Part shown: positions 15,932 through 24,864 of the stretch, piece by piece | How positions within the stretch are numbered: position 1 is the first letter of the stretch | Layout: each line of letters opens with the position of its first letter | Assembly (NCBI GenBank): GCA_023435265.1 | Contig: JAEYRZ010000114.1 | Span: 1 to 64,000 of the forward strand | Direction of reading: 5' to 3' | DNA: 64,000 nt | DNA from: Pseudomonadota bacterium | GTDB lineage: Bacteria > Desulfobacterota > Desulfobacteria > Desulfobacterales > Desulfosarcinaceae | The notes under the pieces: generated by a model | What the model saw: only the letters and a program-made list of their open reading frames with translations | Told to the model about the DNA's origin: nothing | Databases searched by the model: none | Program-made: the position numbers and the translations under genes

Positions 15932-18226
15932 TCAGGCGGCGATTTTTTCGAGTTCGGGTTCGTGCGGCAGGCTGCGTTCATCGGTTTTGGCATACGACCA
16001 TCCGGTGATCAGGCCGGCGCAGAACCAGGCCAGGGCGCCGACACCGACCAGGAACACGGTGTCCCCGATCATGCGCAGCCAGCGCAGGGTCGAAATGAGC
16101 GGCTGCTGCAGAAATTCGGCGCTGCGTGCATACCACAACCCGTGTTCGATGCTGGCAAACGTCTGCAGGAGCCCGATGGGCAGCAGACTCAGTACGATCA
16201 TCAGGACCAGCCCGCCGTTCATCGACCAGAACGCCAGCCGCAATGCGCCCTCGCGCCACACGCCGCGCGGATAGAGCCGCCGCAGCACCACCAGTACGAG
16301 CCCGAGGGCCAGCAGGCCGTAAACCCCGAACAAGGCCGCGTGGGCATGCACCGGAGTGGTGTTCAATCCCTGCATGTAGTACAGCGCGACAGGCGGATTG
16401 ATCAGGAATCCAAAGACGCCGGCGCCCACCAGGTTCCAGAAGGCCACCCCGAGGAAGAAGCGGATCGGCCAGCGGTATTTCTCCATCCAGGCCGCGGCCC
16501 CCGCCTTGCGGTACGTATCCCAGGCCTCATAGCCGATCAGCGCCAGGGGGACCACTTCAAGCGCGCTGAAGGTGGCGCCGACGGCCATGATCGAGACCGG
16601 CGTGCCGCTGAAATAGAGGTGGTGAAAGGTTCCCGGAATGCCGCCGAAGAGGAAGATGGCCGAAGAGAAGAGGACGGCCCGCGTGGCGCTTTCCGAACGT
16701 ACGAGGCTCAGACGCGTGAAGATGAAGGCTATGGCCGCCGTGGCGAAGACCTCGAAAAACCCTTCGACCCACAGGTGCACCACCCACCAGCGCCAGTATT
16801 CCATGATCGTGAGGTGCGTTCTGGCGCCGTAGAAGAATCCGGCACCGTAGAAGAGGCCGATGGCCGCCGAGGATCCGGCGAACAGCAGCGTAAGCTGCCG
16901 GCGATGGCCTTTGCGGCGCAGGGCCGGCCACAAGCCGCGCATCATCAACACCAGCCAGAGGACGAGGCCCACGAACAGGAGAATCTGCCAGAAACGCCCC
17001 AGGTCGACGTACTCGTACCCCTGGTGGCCGAACCAGAATCCGACATCGAGGCCCAGGCGTTGCTGCACGCTGAGCCATTCACCGGCCAGCGAGCCGACCA
17101 CCACGAGCAGCAGGGCGCCGAAGAGCGCGTTGACGCCCAGGCGCTGAAAGCGCGGTTCACGGCCGCCCACGGCCGGTGCCAGATAGAGACCGGCGGCCAG
17201 AAAAGCGGTGGCGATCCAGAACACGGCCAGCTGGATGTGCCAGGTGCGCGAAACCGCATAGGGCAGGAACTTGTGGATCGGGATGCCGAAAAAGGAATCG
17301 CCCTCGACGGTATAATGCGCGGTCAAACCTCCCAGGAGCGCCTGGACCGCGAACAGGGCGATCACGGTAAAGGCGTATTTGGCGGCTGCCCGCATGGAGG
17401 GCGTAGTTTCGACGCCGTCCAGGGGATCCTGCCGGGCAGGCTGGGGGGGATCTTCTTCGCGGTCGCGGAACACCTTGTACCAGACCAGCATCCCGATGCC
17501 GGCCAGCAGCAGGGCGATGCTGATCAGCGACCACATCACGCTGGCCGGAGTGACCCGGTTGTCCACCAGCGGCTCGTGCGGCCAATTGTTGGTGTAGGTG
17601 ACATTGCCTCCGGGACGCTCGGTCGCGGCCGCCCAGGCGGTCCAGAAAAAGAAGGCCGTCACCGCCTGGCGCCGGTCCGCATCGGGCAGCGCCGGGGCAT
17701 GCAGCGCATAGGCTGCGCGCAGCGCGTCCATGGCCGGATCGTCATCGAACAACACCATGTAGTGTTCGGCGGCGCGGGCCATGGCCGCGGCGCGTTCCGG
17801 AGAAACGGTCACGTTCCCGGTCGCCGGGTTGTAGGTGTTGGCGCGCATCTCGGTGCGCAGGCGTTGATCGATTTCGGCCTGCCGCGGGCGGTCGAGTCGG
17901 TTGTAATCGGCCTGGAAGAATTTTCGGCTCAGCTCGTCCTGCAAGGCGACGGCTTCACGGTGCAGCCAGTCCGCGGACCAATCGGGCGCCTGGTAGGCTC
18001 CGTGGCCCCAGATCGATCCGACCTGCTGGCCGCCCATGCTTTGCCAGGCCTGCTGCCCGTGGAGAATATCGTCCCGGGTCATGAGCGTCTCCCCGGCGGT
18101 GGTCCTGACCTCTGATGGAATGGGCGGCAGCTCGCGATACAATTCGCGTCCGAACCACCCTAGAATAAAGAAGGTGCTGAAAATGACCATGCCCAGGAAA
18201 ATCCACAATCTTCGGGTTGCCTGCAT
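15932..18226 (-). CDS. norZ: Quinol-dependent nitric oxide reductase (qNOR)
   Basis: 764 residues from ATG 18226, chosen because AGGGGG lies six bases upstream. It is a single-chain qNOR: an N-terminal membrane helix and soluble cytochrome-like domain without a CXXCH heme motif, then a NorB-like 12-helix domain. Conserved metal-site motifs are present: TWHIQLAVFW (heme b His), VHLWVEGFFE (FeB His and Glu plus the second Glu), TFHHLYF (two FeB histidines) and VHAHAALFG (heme ligands). The HH pair argues for a true reductase rather than an NO dismutase. It reduces NO to N2O with quinol in the inner membrane, probably for detoxification. Divergent NorR and a sigma-54 promoter control it. Confidence 0.95.
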   Translation of the reverse strand: MQATRRLWIFLGMVIFSTFFILGWFGRELYRELPPIPSEVRTTAGETLMTRDDILHGQQAWQSMGGQQVGSIWGHGAYQAPDWSADWLHREAVALQDELSRKFFQADYNRLDRPRQAEIDQRLRTEMRANTYNPATGNVTVSPERAAAMARAAEHYMVLFDDDPAMDALRAAYALHAPALPDADRRQAVTAFFFWTAWAAATERPGGNVTYTNNWPHEPLVDNRVTPASVMWSLISIALLLAGIGMLVWYKVFRDREEDPPQPARQDPLDGVETTPSMRAAAKYAFTVIALFAVQALLGGLTAHYTVEGDSFFGIPIHKFLPYAVSRTWHIQLAVFWIATAFLAAGLYLAPAVGGREPRFQRLGVNALFGALLLVVVGSLAGEWLSVQQRLGLDVGFWFGHQGYEYVDLGRFWQILLFVGLVLWLVLMMRGLWPALRRKGHRRQLTLLFAGSSAAIGLFYGAGFFYGARTHLTIMEYWRWWVVHLWVEGFFEVFATAAIAFIFTRLSLVRSESATRAVLFSSAIFLFGGIPGTFHHLYFSGTPVSIMAVGATFSALEVVPLALIGYEAWDTYRKAGAAAWMEKYRWPIRFFLGVAFWNLVGAGVFGFLINPPVALYYMQGLNTTPVHAHAALFGVYGLLALGLVLVVLRRLYPRGVWREGALRLAFWSMNGGLVLMIVLSLLPIGLLQTFASIEHGLWYARSAEFLQQPLISTLRWLRMIGDTVFLVGVGALAWFCAGLITGWSYAKTDERSLPHEPELEKIAA

Positions 18227-18270
18227 GACGTCCCCCTTTGCTGCCACGGTTGATGTTTATCATGCAGTAG

Positions 18271-18286
18271 AGCAACTGACGTGCCA
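18271..18286 (-). promoter_or_regulatory. Sigma-54 promoter of the first qNOR gene
   Basis: On the minus strand the site is TGGCACGTCAGTTGCT, an exact match to TGGCACGNNNNTTGCW. It lies 45 bp upstream of the qNOR start and faces it; the divergent gene encodes NorR, the known class of sigma-54 activator for NO reductases. Confidence 0.88.
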
Positions 18287-18349
18287 TAATAATACCCATA
18301 ATTTTCAAGCAGATGAATAATGGATGGGTTTTTTTCACAACACACCGCT

Positions 18350-18383
18350 GTTGCCAGAATGACAACGATGTTGTAAGCATGAC
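18350..18383. promoter_or_regulatory. Candidate NorR enhancer: two 14 bp direct repeats
   Basis: GTTGCCAGAATGAC (18350-18363) and GTTGTAAGCATGAC (18370-18383) agree at 11 of 14 positions and are spaced exactly 20 bp apart, two helical turns. They lie about 65-100 bp upstream of the -24 element, as expected for an enhancer, and just before the norR start. An ACAAC-GAT-GTTGT inverted repeat bridges them (18362-18374). Confidence 0.5.
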
Positions 18384-18386
18384 TAC

Positions 18387-19964
18387 ATGGATCCGCTGGA
18401 CACACTGGTTTCGATCGCCGTCGACCTGACCGCGGCGCTGAGCGCCAGGGACCGCTACCGCAGATTGCTGACGGCCCTGCAACGCGTCATTCCCTATGAT
18501 GCTTCGGCGCTCTTGCGTGTTGAACAAGACCTGCTCATCCCTCTGGCCGCGCGCGGGTTGACCGATGACGCCCTGGGGCGCGAATACGACCGCAAGGCCC
18601 ACCCGCGGCTGGAAATCATCTGCAATTCCACCGGACCGGTGCGCTTTGCGCCGGACGACCCGATGCCCGATCCGTTCGACGGCCAGCTGGCGGCCGACCT
18701 GGGATCGATGAGCCGCATTCACTCCTGCCTGGGCTGCCCCCTGCGTGCCGAAGGGCGGCTGATCGGTATTCTTACCGCCGACGCACGCGATCCGCGGGCT
18801 TTCGATCATCTGGATACGCGTTTTCTCAAGGCGGTGAGCGCGCTGGCCGGCGCTCAGATGCAGACCGCCGCCCTGCTCACGGCGCTCGAACATGCCGCAG
18901 AACGCCAGGGGTTGATCGCGAGCGAATTGATGCAGGATATCGCAGAACATCACGGCAGACAGATCTTGGGCATCAGCCCGCTGATGGCGCACCTGCGCCG
19001 CGAAATCGAACTTGTCGCGCGATCCGACTTCATCATACTGGTCCAGGGAGAGACCGGGGTGGGCAAGGAACTGGTGGTCCGGGCCGTTCACGCCGCTTCG
19101 GAACGCCGCGAAGCCCCGCTGCTCTATCTGAACTGCGCCGCGCTGCCTGAAGCCCTGGCCGAAAGCGAGCTCTTCGGTCACACGCAGGGGGCCTTCACCG
19201 GCGCCGTCCGCGAGCGGGCCGGAAAATTCGAGCTGGCGCACGGCGGAACGCTCTTCCTGGACGAAATCGGCGAGCTGCCGGTTTCGATTCAGGCCAAGCT
19301 GCTGCGGGCGATCCAGGAAGGTGAGATCCAGCGCATCGGATCGGACCGGGTGATGCATGTGGACGTGCGCCTGCTCGCCGCCACCAACCGCGACCTGGAA
19401 CGCGAGGTTGCCGGAGGCCGCTTCCGGGCCGATCTCTTTCACCGCCTCAATGTCTATCCCATCCGGGTTCCTGCGCTGCGCGCGCGCAAGGAAGACATTC
19501 CCCTGCTGGCCGGCTTTTTCAGCGAGCGCGCCCAGCGCCGCCTGGGCCTGGGAGCCGTGCGCCTGGCGCCCGAAGCCGTCGATCTCCTGGTGCGCTATGA
19601 CTGGCCCGGCAATGTGCGTGAATTGGAAAACCTGATTTCCCGCGCCGCGCTCAAGGCCTCCTCGGAGCGCACGAACGCGGCGGGCGCCGTCGTGATCGCG
19701 CCGCGTCACCTGGGCCACGATCTTTCGGGCCAGCCGGCCGTTCCGGGAGCGCTGGACGCGCCCGTAGCGGATGCTTCGAAGGAGATTTCGCTGCGCGCGG
19801 AAACCCGCCGGTTTCAGATCCGGCTGATCCAGCGCACGCTCGCCGCCCGGCAGGGGAACTGGTCCGCCGCCGCGCGCGCGCTGGGCATGGACCGCAGCAA
19901 CCTGCACAATCTCGCCACCCGCCTCGGAATGCGTGGCAAAGCGGCCGAGACCGGGGTTGATTAA
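18387..19964 (+). CDS. norR: NorR, NO-sensing sigma-54 activator
   Basis: 525 residues. Residues 1-170 are the NorR GAF domain with the family landmarks IPYDASALL, AHPRLEII, PDPFDG and IHSCLGCPL, the last holding the conserved His/Cys of the mononuclear iron site. The AAA+ domain follows (GETGVGKE, GAFTGA, FLDEIGE), then a Fis-type helix-turn-helix near residues 485-510 (NWSAAARALGMDRSNLHNL). NO binding to the GAF iron relieves repression of the ATPase in E. coli NorR. It is divergent from qNOR and surely regulates it. The start is the first ATG after the repeat sites; its ribosome-binding site is weak. Confidence 0.95.
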   Translation: MDPLDTLVSIAVDLTAALSARDRYRRLLTALQRVIPYDASALLRVEQDLLIPLAARGLTDDALGREYDRKAHPRLEIICNSTGPVRFAPDDPMPDPFDGQLAADLGSMSRIHSCLGCPLRAEGRLIGILTADARDPRAFDHLDTRFLKAVSALAGAQMQTAALLTALEHAAERQGLIASELMQDIAEHHGRQILGISPLMAHLRREIELVARSDFIILVQGETGVGKELVVRAVHAASERREAPLLYLNCAALPEALAESELFGHTQGAFTGAVRERAGKFELAHGGTLFLDEIGELPVSIQAKLLRAIQEGEIQRIGSDRVMHVDVRLLAATNRDLEREVAGGRFRADLFHRLNVYPIRVPALRARKEDIPLLAGFFSERAQRRLGLGAVRLAPEAVDLLVRYDWPGNVRELENLISRAALKASSERTNAAGAVVIAPRHLGHDLSGQPAVPGALDAPVADASKEISLRAETRRFQIRLIQRTLAARQGNWSAAARALGMDRSNLHNLATRLGMRGKAAETGVD

Positions 19965-19987
19965 ACCCGAAGGGTTCGGATCTTTTT
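19964..19987 (+). terminator. Weak hairpin plus T run after norR
   Basis: AACCC-GAA-GGGTT is followed six bases later by TTTTT. The stem is short, so this is at best a weak intrinsic terminator. Confidence 0.35.
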
Positions 19988-20030
19988 AAAAGCCTAAGTA
20001 CACCTGGGGCAAATACAGTGACACGAGGTA

Positions 20031-20106
20031 TTCACCACAGAGGACACAGAGAACACAGAGAAAAATAAAATGACCCTCTGTGAACTCTGTGCGCTCTGTG
20101 GTTTTC
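20031..20106. repeat. CACAGAG-type palindromic repeat, copy 1
   Basis: The left arm holds three CACAGAG-like units (20031-20060) and the right arm three CTCTGTG-like units (20076-20106), separated by a short AT-rich loop; the whole folds into a long hairpin. Related copies are at 31716, 52215 and, diverged, 57586. It separates norR from the convergent glgX. Confidence 0.85.
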
Positions 20107-20194
20107 AATATGCTGTCCACCGATACATCGCTGAAAATGGCACATAGCAATCCGCCACTTCCCAGGTATCAGACAGCATGGAATTTCCGACAGC

Positions 20195-22303
20195 TCACTC
20201 CTTGTCCGGCGTATGCCGCAGCACGATCAAGGAATGGGCCTGCACCTCGATCGGGTCCCCCGCGCCGAACAGCGCCTGCGCGTCGGCCTCAGCACTTCCG
20301 GTATCGTATTCCCTGATCCAGAACGCGCCCCATTCGTGGTCGGGCAGCACGAAGGTCAGCGACTCGTGGTGGGCGTTGAAGATCAGGTAAAAGTTGTCGT
20401 CGATGACCGGGTCGCCCCGCAGATAGGGATTGGGAATGGTTTCGCCGTTGAGAAACACCCCGAGCGTTTTGGCGAAGCCCATCCCCCAGTCTTCTTCCGA
20501 CATCTGTTCGCCTTCCATGGTGAACCAGGCGATATCCTTGACTTCGCTGCCATGGATCGGCCGGCCGTGGAACCAACCCCGACGGTGAAATGCCGGATGG
20601 TTCCTGCGGTACTGGATCAGATCCTGGCAGAAGGTCAGCAGATTTTCATCGATGTGCTCCCAGTCGTACCATGAAATCGAATTGTCCTGGCAGTAGGCGT
20701 TGTTGTTTCCCTGCTGCGTGCGGCCGAATTCGTCTCCGCCGAGCAGCATCGGCACCCCTTGGGAAAGCAGCAGCGTGGAGAGAAAATTGCGTTTCTGCCG
20801 CGCGCGCAGTTCGAGGATTTCGACCTGTTCCGTCGGCCCTTCGGCGCCGCAGTTCCACGAACGATTGTGGCTTTCCCCGTCACGGTTCTCCTCGCCATTG
20901 GCCGCGTTGTGCTTTTCGTTATAAGAAACGAGATCGTTCAACGTGAAGCCGTCGTGGGCGGTTACGAAGTTGATGCTGGCGTAGGGCAGCCGGGAAGTCC
21001 CTTCGTACAGGTCCGAACTGCCGGTGAAGCGTGAAGCGAATTCGCCCAGCGTCTGATTTTCGCCCCGCCAGAAGTCGCGCACGCAGTCGCGGTATTTGCC
21101 GTTCCATTCGGTCCACACCGGCGGGAAGTTGCCGACCTGATACCCGCCCTCGCCCACGTCCCAGGGCTCGGCGATCAGTTTGACCTGATTGATCACCGGA
21201 TCCTGCTGGATCAGGTCGAAGAATGCGGAGAGGCGGTCCACGTCGTGCAGCTCGCGGGCCAGGGTGGCGGCAAGATCGAAACGGAACCCATCGACATGCA
21301 TTTCGATGACCCAGTAGCGCAGCGAATCCATGAGCAGCTGGAGGACATGGGGGTTGCGCATGTTCAGGCTGTTGCCGGTGCCCGTGTAGTCCATGTAGTA
21401 GCGTTTGTCGTCGGCGAGCCGGTAGTAATATGCATTGTCGATGCCCTTGAAACTGAGCATGGGGCCGAAATGGTTGCCTTCGGCGGTGTGGTTGTAGACC
21501 ACGTCCAGAATGACTTCGATGCCGGCCTGATGCAGTGTTTTCACCATTTGTCTGAATTCGGCCGCCGCGGCGCCCGGCCGCTTGTCCGCCGTATACTCGC
21601 TGTGCGGTGCGAAGTAGCCGATGGAATTGTAACCCCAGTAGTTGCGCAGTCCACGGTCCATCAGATGCTTGTCATGAATAAAGTAATGGACCGGCAGCAG
21701 TTCCAGCGCCGTGATGCCGAGCCGTTTCAAATATTCGATGATCACCGGCTGACTCAAGCCGGCGTACGTGCCGCGCAGTTCCGGGGCGATGTTCGGGTGC
21801 GCCGCTGTCAGGCCCTTGACATGCGTTTCATAGATCACCGTTTCATGCCAGGGAATCTGCAGCAGGCGGTCGCCGCTCCAGTCGAAGTGGGGCTGATGCA
21901 CCACGCAACGCGGCATGAAGGGAGCGCTGTCCGTGTCGTTCCGGGTATCCGGGCCGTCGCCGAAGGTATACGGGAAGACGGCTTCATGCCAGTCGATCTG
22001 ACCGCTGATGGCCTTGGCATACGGATCGAGAAGCAGCTTGGCGGGGTTGCAGCGGTGGCCTTGTGCGGGATTCCAGGGACCGTGAACGCGAAACCCGTAA
22101 AGCTGACCCGGCTCTATGGTGGGCAGATACCCGTGCCAGCAGTAGCCCGTAACCTCGGGCAGCGCGATTCGCTGCTCGGTTCCGCGCTCATCGAAAAGGC
22201 AAAGCTCCACCTTCTCGGCCACTTCGGAAAATATCGAAAAATTTGTTCCGGAACCGTCGTACACGGCACCCAGCGGAAATGGTTGGCCCGGCCATACTTT
22301 CAT
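20195..22303 (-). CDS. glgX: Glycogen debranching enzyme GlgX
   Basis: 702 residues from ATG 22303, which has AAGGAGG four bases upstream. It is a GH13 isoamylase-type protein: N-terminal CBM48-like domain (PLGAVYDGSGTNFSIFSE), then the barrel with VIYETHVKGLT, DVVYNHTAEG, the nucleophile region VDGFRFDLA, the acid/base region KLIAEPWDVG and the FVTAHDGFTLNDLVSYN transition-state residues. It hydrolyses alpha-1,6 branches in limit dextrins during glycogen breakdown in the cytoplasm. No other glycogen gene is visible nearby, so it appears solitary between the two NO-stress loci. Confidence 0.95.
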   Translation of the reverse strand: MKVWPGQPFPLGAVYDGSGTNFSIFSEVAEKVELCLFDERGTEQRIALPEVTGYCWHGYLPTIEPGQLYGFRVHGPWNPAQGHRCNPAKLLLDPYAKAISGQIDWHEAVFPYTFGDGPDTRNDTDSAPFMPRCVVHQPHFDWSGDRLLQIPWHETVIYETHVKGLTAAHPNIAPELRGTYAGLSQPVIIEYLKRLGITALELLPVHYFIHDKHLMDRGLRNYWGYNSIGYFAPHSEYTADKRPGAAAAEFRQMVKTLHQAGIEVILDVVYNHTAEGNHFGPMLSFKGIDNAYYYRLADDKRYYMDYTGTGNSLNMRNPHVLQLLMDSLRYWVIEMHVDGFRFDLAATLARELHDVDRLSAFFDLIQQDPVINQVKLIAEPWDVGEGGYQVGNFPPVWTEWNGKYRDCVRDFWRGENQTLGEFASRFTGSSDLYEGTSRLPYASINFVTAHDGFTLNDLVSYNEKHNAANGEENRDGESHNRSWNCGAEGPTEQVEILELRARQKRNFLSTLLLSQGVPMLLGGDEFGRTQQGNNNAYCQDNSISWYDWEHIDENLLTFCQDLIQYRRNHPAFHRRGWFHGRPIHGSEVKDIAWFTMEGEQMSEEDWGMGFAKTLGVFLNGETIPNPYLRGDPVIDDNFYLIFNAHHESLTFVLPDHEWGAFWIREYDTGSAEADAQALFGAGDPIEVQAHSLIVLRHTPDKE

Positions 22304-22509
22304 ACCCCCTCCTTCGTCCTGATGCGGCGCCACAGGGCGATCCCCTGCAGCAACCTGCTCAGCATAACTTTTCCGGTCGCGGACCGAAATGCGGTCAATT
22401 GCTGAGGCGGCCGTTCTGCAGATGAAAATAGCGGCTGAAAAGCATGTATATTGAAGGGGGCGAAGGTCGGGCGAACCTGATACGAGGGGAAGTCTCGATG
22501 TGAAGCAGA

Positions 22510-22539
22510 GGCCCTGCCGCGCGCCGCTCCGGCAGGGCC
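22510..22539 (-). terminator. Hairpin after the rubredoxin gene
   Basis: GGCCCTGCCG and CGGCAGGGCC form a perfect 10 bp stem with a 10 nt loop starting 13 bases beyond the rubredoxin stop on the minus strand. No T run follows. Confidence 0.6.
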
Positions 22540-22552
22540 GTGGCAGATCCGC

Positions 22553-22714
22553 TCAGACCACTTTCTCGAATTCTTCTTTGCCCACGCCGCAGATCGGGCA
22601 TTGCCAGTCGTCGGGCAGATCCTCGAAAGCGGTGCCCGGCGCGATGCCGCCTTCATCATCGCCCAGGGCAGGATCATAAATGTAATCGCACGGGATGCAG
22701 CGCCATTTATCCAT
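22553..22714 (-). CDS. Rubredoxin
   Basis: 53 residues with both iron-binding CXXC knuckles, [11 protein letters not shown] and [14 protein letters not shown], at the normal spacing. It is a cytoplasmic one-electron carrier with an Fe(Cys)4 centre. AGGAAGG lies nine bases before the ATG. It starts 14 bases after the Hcp stop, so it is co-transcribed with Hcp and is a candidate electron donor for Hcp or for an NO-detoxifying partner. Confidence 0.96.
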   Translation of the reverse strand: MDKWRCIPCDYIYDPALGDDEGGIAPGTAFEDLPDDWQCPICGVGKEEFEKVV

Positions 22715-22728
22715 CGTCCACGTCCTTC

Positions 22729-24390
22729 CTAATTTCCGGCCATCATGGCCGCGATATCGTCCTGTACCGAGCCGATCGGTTTGATGTTGAACTTTTCGAC
22801 GAGCACCCGGGCCACGTCGGGCGAGAGAAATCCGGGCAGCGTGGGGCCCAGGCGGATGCCCTTGACGCCCAGGGAGAGCAGTGCCAGCAGCACCGCCACC
22901 GCCTTCTGCTCGTACCAGGCGATGTCGTAAGAGACCGGCAGGTCGTTGATGTCCGCAAGACCGAACACCTCCTTGAGCTTCAAGGCGATGACCGCCAGGG
23001 AATAGGAGTCGTTGCACTGACCGGCATCCAGAACGCGCGGAATGCCGCCGATATCGCCCAGGGGCAGTTTGTTGTAACGGTACTTGGCGCAGCCGGCGGT
23101 CAGGATCACGGTATCGGGGGGCAGGCTTTGGGCCACCTCGGTATAGTAGGCGCGCGTCTTGTGGCGGCCGTCGCAGCCGGCCATCACCACGAAGCGCTTG
23201 ATGGCGCCCGATTTTACGGCTGCCACCACCTTGTCGGCCAAGGCCAGCACCTGGTGGTGGGCGAACCCGCCGACAATCGTACCGCTTTCGAGCTCGGTGG
23301 GCGGCGCGCAGCGCCGGGCGCGTTCGATCAGGGGCGCAAAGTCCTTGACGCCGCCGCTGCTCCGGGGGCCGATGTGCGTCGCTCCGGCATAGCCGACAAC
23401 GCCGCTGGTGAATAGCCGGTCCAGGTAGGTATTCTCCTTCTTCAGCGGCACCAGGCAGTTGGTGGTCAGCAGGACCGCGCCGTTGAAGGATTCGAATTCC
23501 TGGTTCTGGTGCCACCAGGAGCCGCCGTAGTTGCCGATGAAATGACTGTACTTCTTGAAGGCCGGATAATAGTTGGCCGGCAGCATTTCACCGTGGGTGT
23601 AGACATCGATCCCCGTACCCTCGGTTTGCTTGAGCAGTTCTTGCATATCTTTGAGATCGTGGCCCGAAATCAGAATACCCGGATTTGTGCCCACGCCGAT
23701 GTTCACCTGGCTGATCTCGGGATGACCGTAGGTGCGGGTATTGGCCTCATCCAGAAGGGCCATCGTGGTCACTGCGGTCTGGCCGGCTTTCATCACCAGG
23801 GCCACCATCTCGTCCACCGGAAGCGTTCTGGTTGTCGAAGCCAGTCCTTCCATGATGAAATCGTTGATCTCGGCTTTGCGGAATCCCAGAACCGCCGCAT
23901 GTTCGGCATAGGCGCAGACGCCTTTCAAGCCGATCGTCAGCAGCTCCCGCAGAGAGCGGACATCTTCGTTTTCCGTGGCCCGTACGCCGATCGTTCTGGC
24001 TTTTTCGGCGAATATTTCCGGCGCCCCGATCCAGACAGCGGCTTCCGGCAGCACACCGTCGAAGTCGCTGCCGGTCTTCTGTTTCCAGGCGGCCAGAAAC
24101 CGGTTTCGGAGGCCGTCGCGACGGCTTAATCCCTCCTGGATCAAGGCCGCGAAGCGTGCATCGTCCCAGTTGGCATTTGTGATGGTGGCAAAGAGTCCCT
24201 CGGCGACGAAATCATCGTTGCTGCGGTCCGCAGCGCCCAATTCCTTGAGTTTTTGGCCGTAGACCGCGATCCCCTTGAGCACGAAGATCAACAGATCCTG
24301 AAGATTGGCGGTTTCCTCGGGTTTGCCGCACACGCCGCGTACCGTGCAGCCGGTGTTCCTGGCCGTTTCCTGACATTGAAAACAGAACAT
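22729..24390 (-). CDS. hcp: Hybrid cluster protein (hydroxylamine reductase / NO reductase)
   Basis: 553 residues, the usual class size. The N-terminal cluster motif [13 protein letters not shown]...GVCG places four cysteines at 3, 6, 15 and 21, the spacing of class I/II Hcp from anaerobes. Hybrid-cluster ligands are present in [34 protein letters not shown] and the GQCNDSYS segments. Hcp reduces NO to N2O (and hydroxylamine to ammonia in vitro) with electrons from rubredoxin or ferredoxin-type donors. An AAAGGAG precedes the ATG. It lies in the order qNOR, DUF1858, Hcp, rubredoxin, a coherent nitrosative-stress unit. Confidence 0.96.
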   Translation of the reverse strand: MFCFQCQETARNTGCTVRGVCGKPEETANLQDLLIFVLKGIAVYGQKLKELGAADRSNDDFVAEGLFATITNANWDDARFAALIQEGLSRRDGLRNRFLAAWKQKTGSDFDGVLPEAAVWIGAPEIFAEKARTIGVRATENEDVRSLRELLTIGLKGVCAYAEHAAVLGFRKAEINDFIMEGLASTTRTLPVDEMVALVMKAGQTAVTTMALLDEANTRTYGHPEISQVNIGVGTNPGILISGHDLKDMQELLKQTEGTGIDVYTHGEMLPANYYPAFKKYSHFIGNYGGSWWHQNQEFESFNGAVLLTTNCLVPLKKENTYLDRLFTSGVVGYAGATHIGPRSSGGVKDFAPLIERARRCAPPTELESGTIVGGFAHHQVLALADKVVAAVKSGAIKRFVVMAGCDGRHKTRAYYTEVAQSLPPDTVILTAGCAKYRYNKLPLGDIGGIPRVLDAGQCNDSYSLAVIALKLKEVFGLADINDLPVSYDIAWYEQKAVAVLLALLSLGVKGIRLGPTLPGFLSPDVARVLVEKFNIKPIGSVQDDIAAMMAGN

Positions 24391-24433
24391 GCGAGTCTCC
24401 TTTGGTTAATGGGTGAAAATAAATTTGAACGGG

Positions 24434-24805
24434 TCAACGCGGTGGATCAAGCTCAAATCCAGTATTCCGGGTAGCGCCGGTTTTGGGGGATATTGTTGAC
24501 GAGCACGGCGATTCCTGTTCGGAAATTTCGACGGGCGCGCACTCCCTGAGCATTGGTGCATTCATGGACAAACTCCTTTCCGGCTGACTGCAGCCCGATG
24601 GCGATTCGGATTCGATGACCGAACGCAGCCCCGCCAGCAGCGCCCGTATCTCCCGGCCATGATGACGGGCCACGTCCGAAAGGGTGTGAAAGGCCTCTGT
24701 CGGGCAGCCCGGGCAGCGCAGGGCATGCTTAACGAAAAAGCGCGCCGTACGGGGGTGGCGCCGCAGCAGCGCCTGTACGGTCATTCTCGAATCCAGTTCA
24801 AGCAT
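24434..24805 (-). CDS. DUF1858 (hybrid-cluster-protein-associated redox disulfide) domain protein
   Basis: 123 residues as an open frame, of which the first 65 are the DUF1858 domain: MTVQALLRRHPRTARFF, then CPGCPTEAFHTLSDVARHHG with the CXXC redox pair. This family is named for its frequent location beside Hcp, as here. The tail (about 66-123) is serine/proline-rich, unlike family members of 60-80 residues, and may be poorly conserved. Within it, an in-frame ATG at 24565 has an excellent AAAGGAG, so a separate 43-residue product is possible. A GC3-rich run in another frame overlaps the same DNA. It lies between the second qNOR and hcp. Confidence 0.8.
   Translation of the reverse strand: MLELDSRMTVQALLRRHPRTARFFVKHALRCPGCPTEAFHTLSDVARHHGREIRALLAGLRSVIESESPSGCSQPERSLSMNAPMLRECAPVEISEQESPCSSTISPKTGATRNTGFELDPPR
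24443..24456 (-). promoter_or_regulatory. Possible FNR/DNR-type box upstream of hcp
   Basis: Read on the minus strand, TTGAGCTTGATCCA matches eight of ten fixed positions of TTGAT-N4-ATCAA and lies about 53 bp before the hcp start, within the DUF1858 reading frame. A Crp/Fnr regulator is encoded at 31807-32505. Confidence 0.3.
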
Positions 24806-24864
24806 GGGTCAGGCATACACTGGAAAACGAGGTGCCTCTTTGCGGCGGCGCAAACAAGCGGCCG

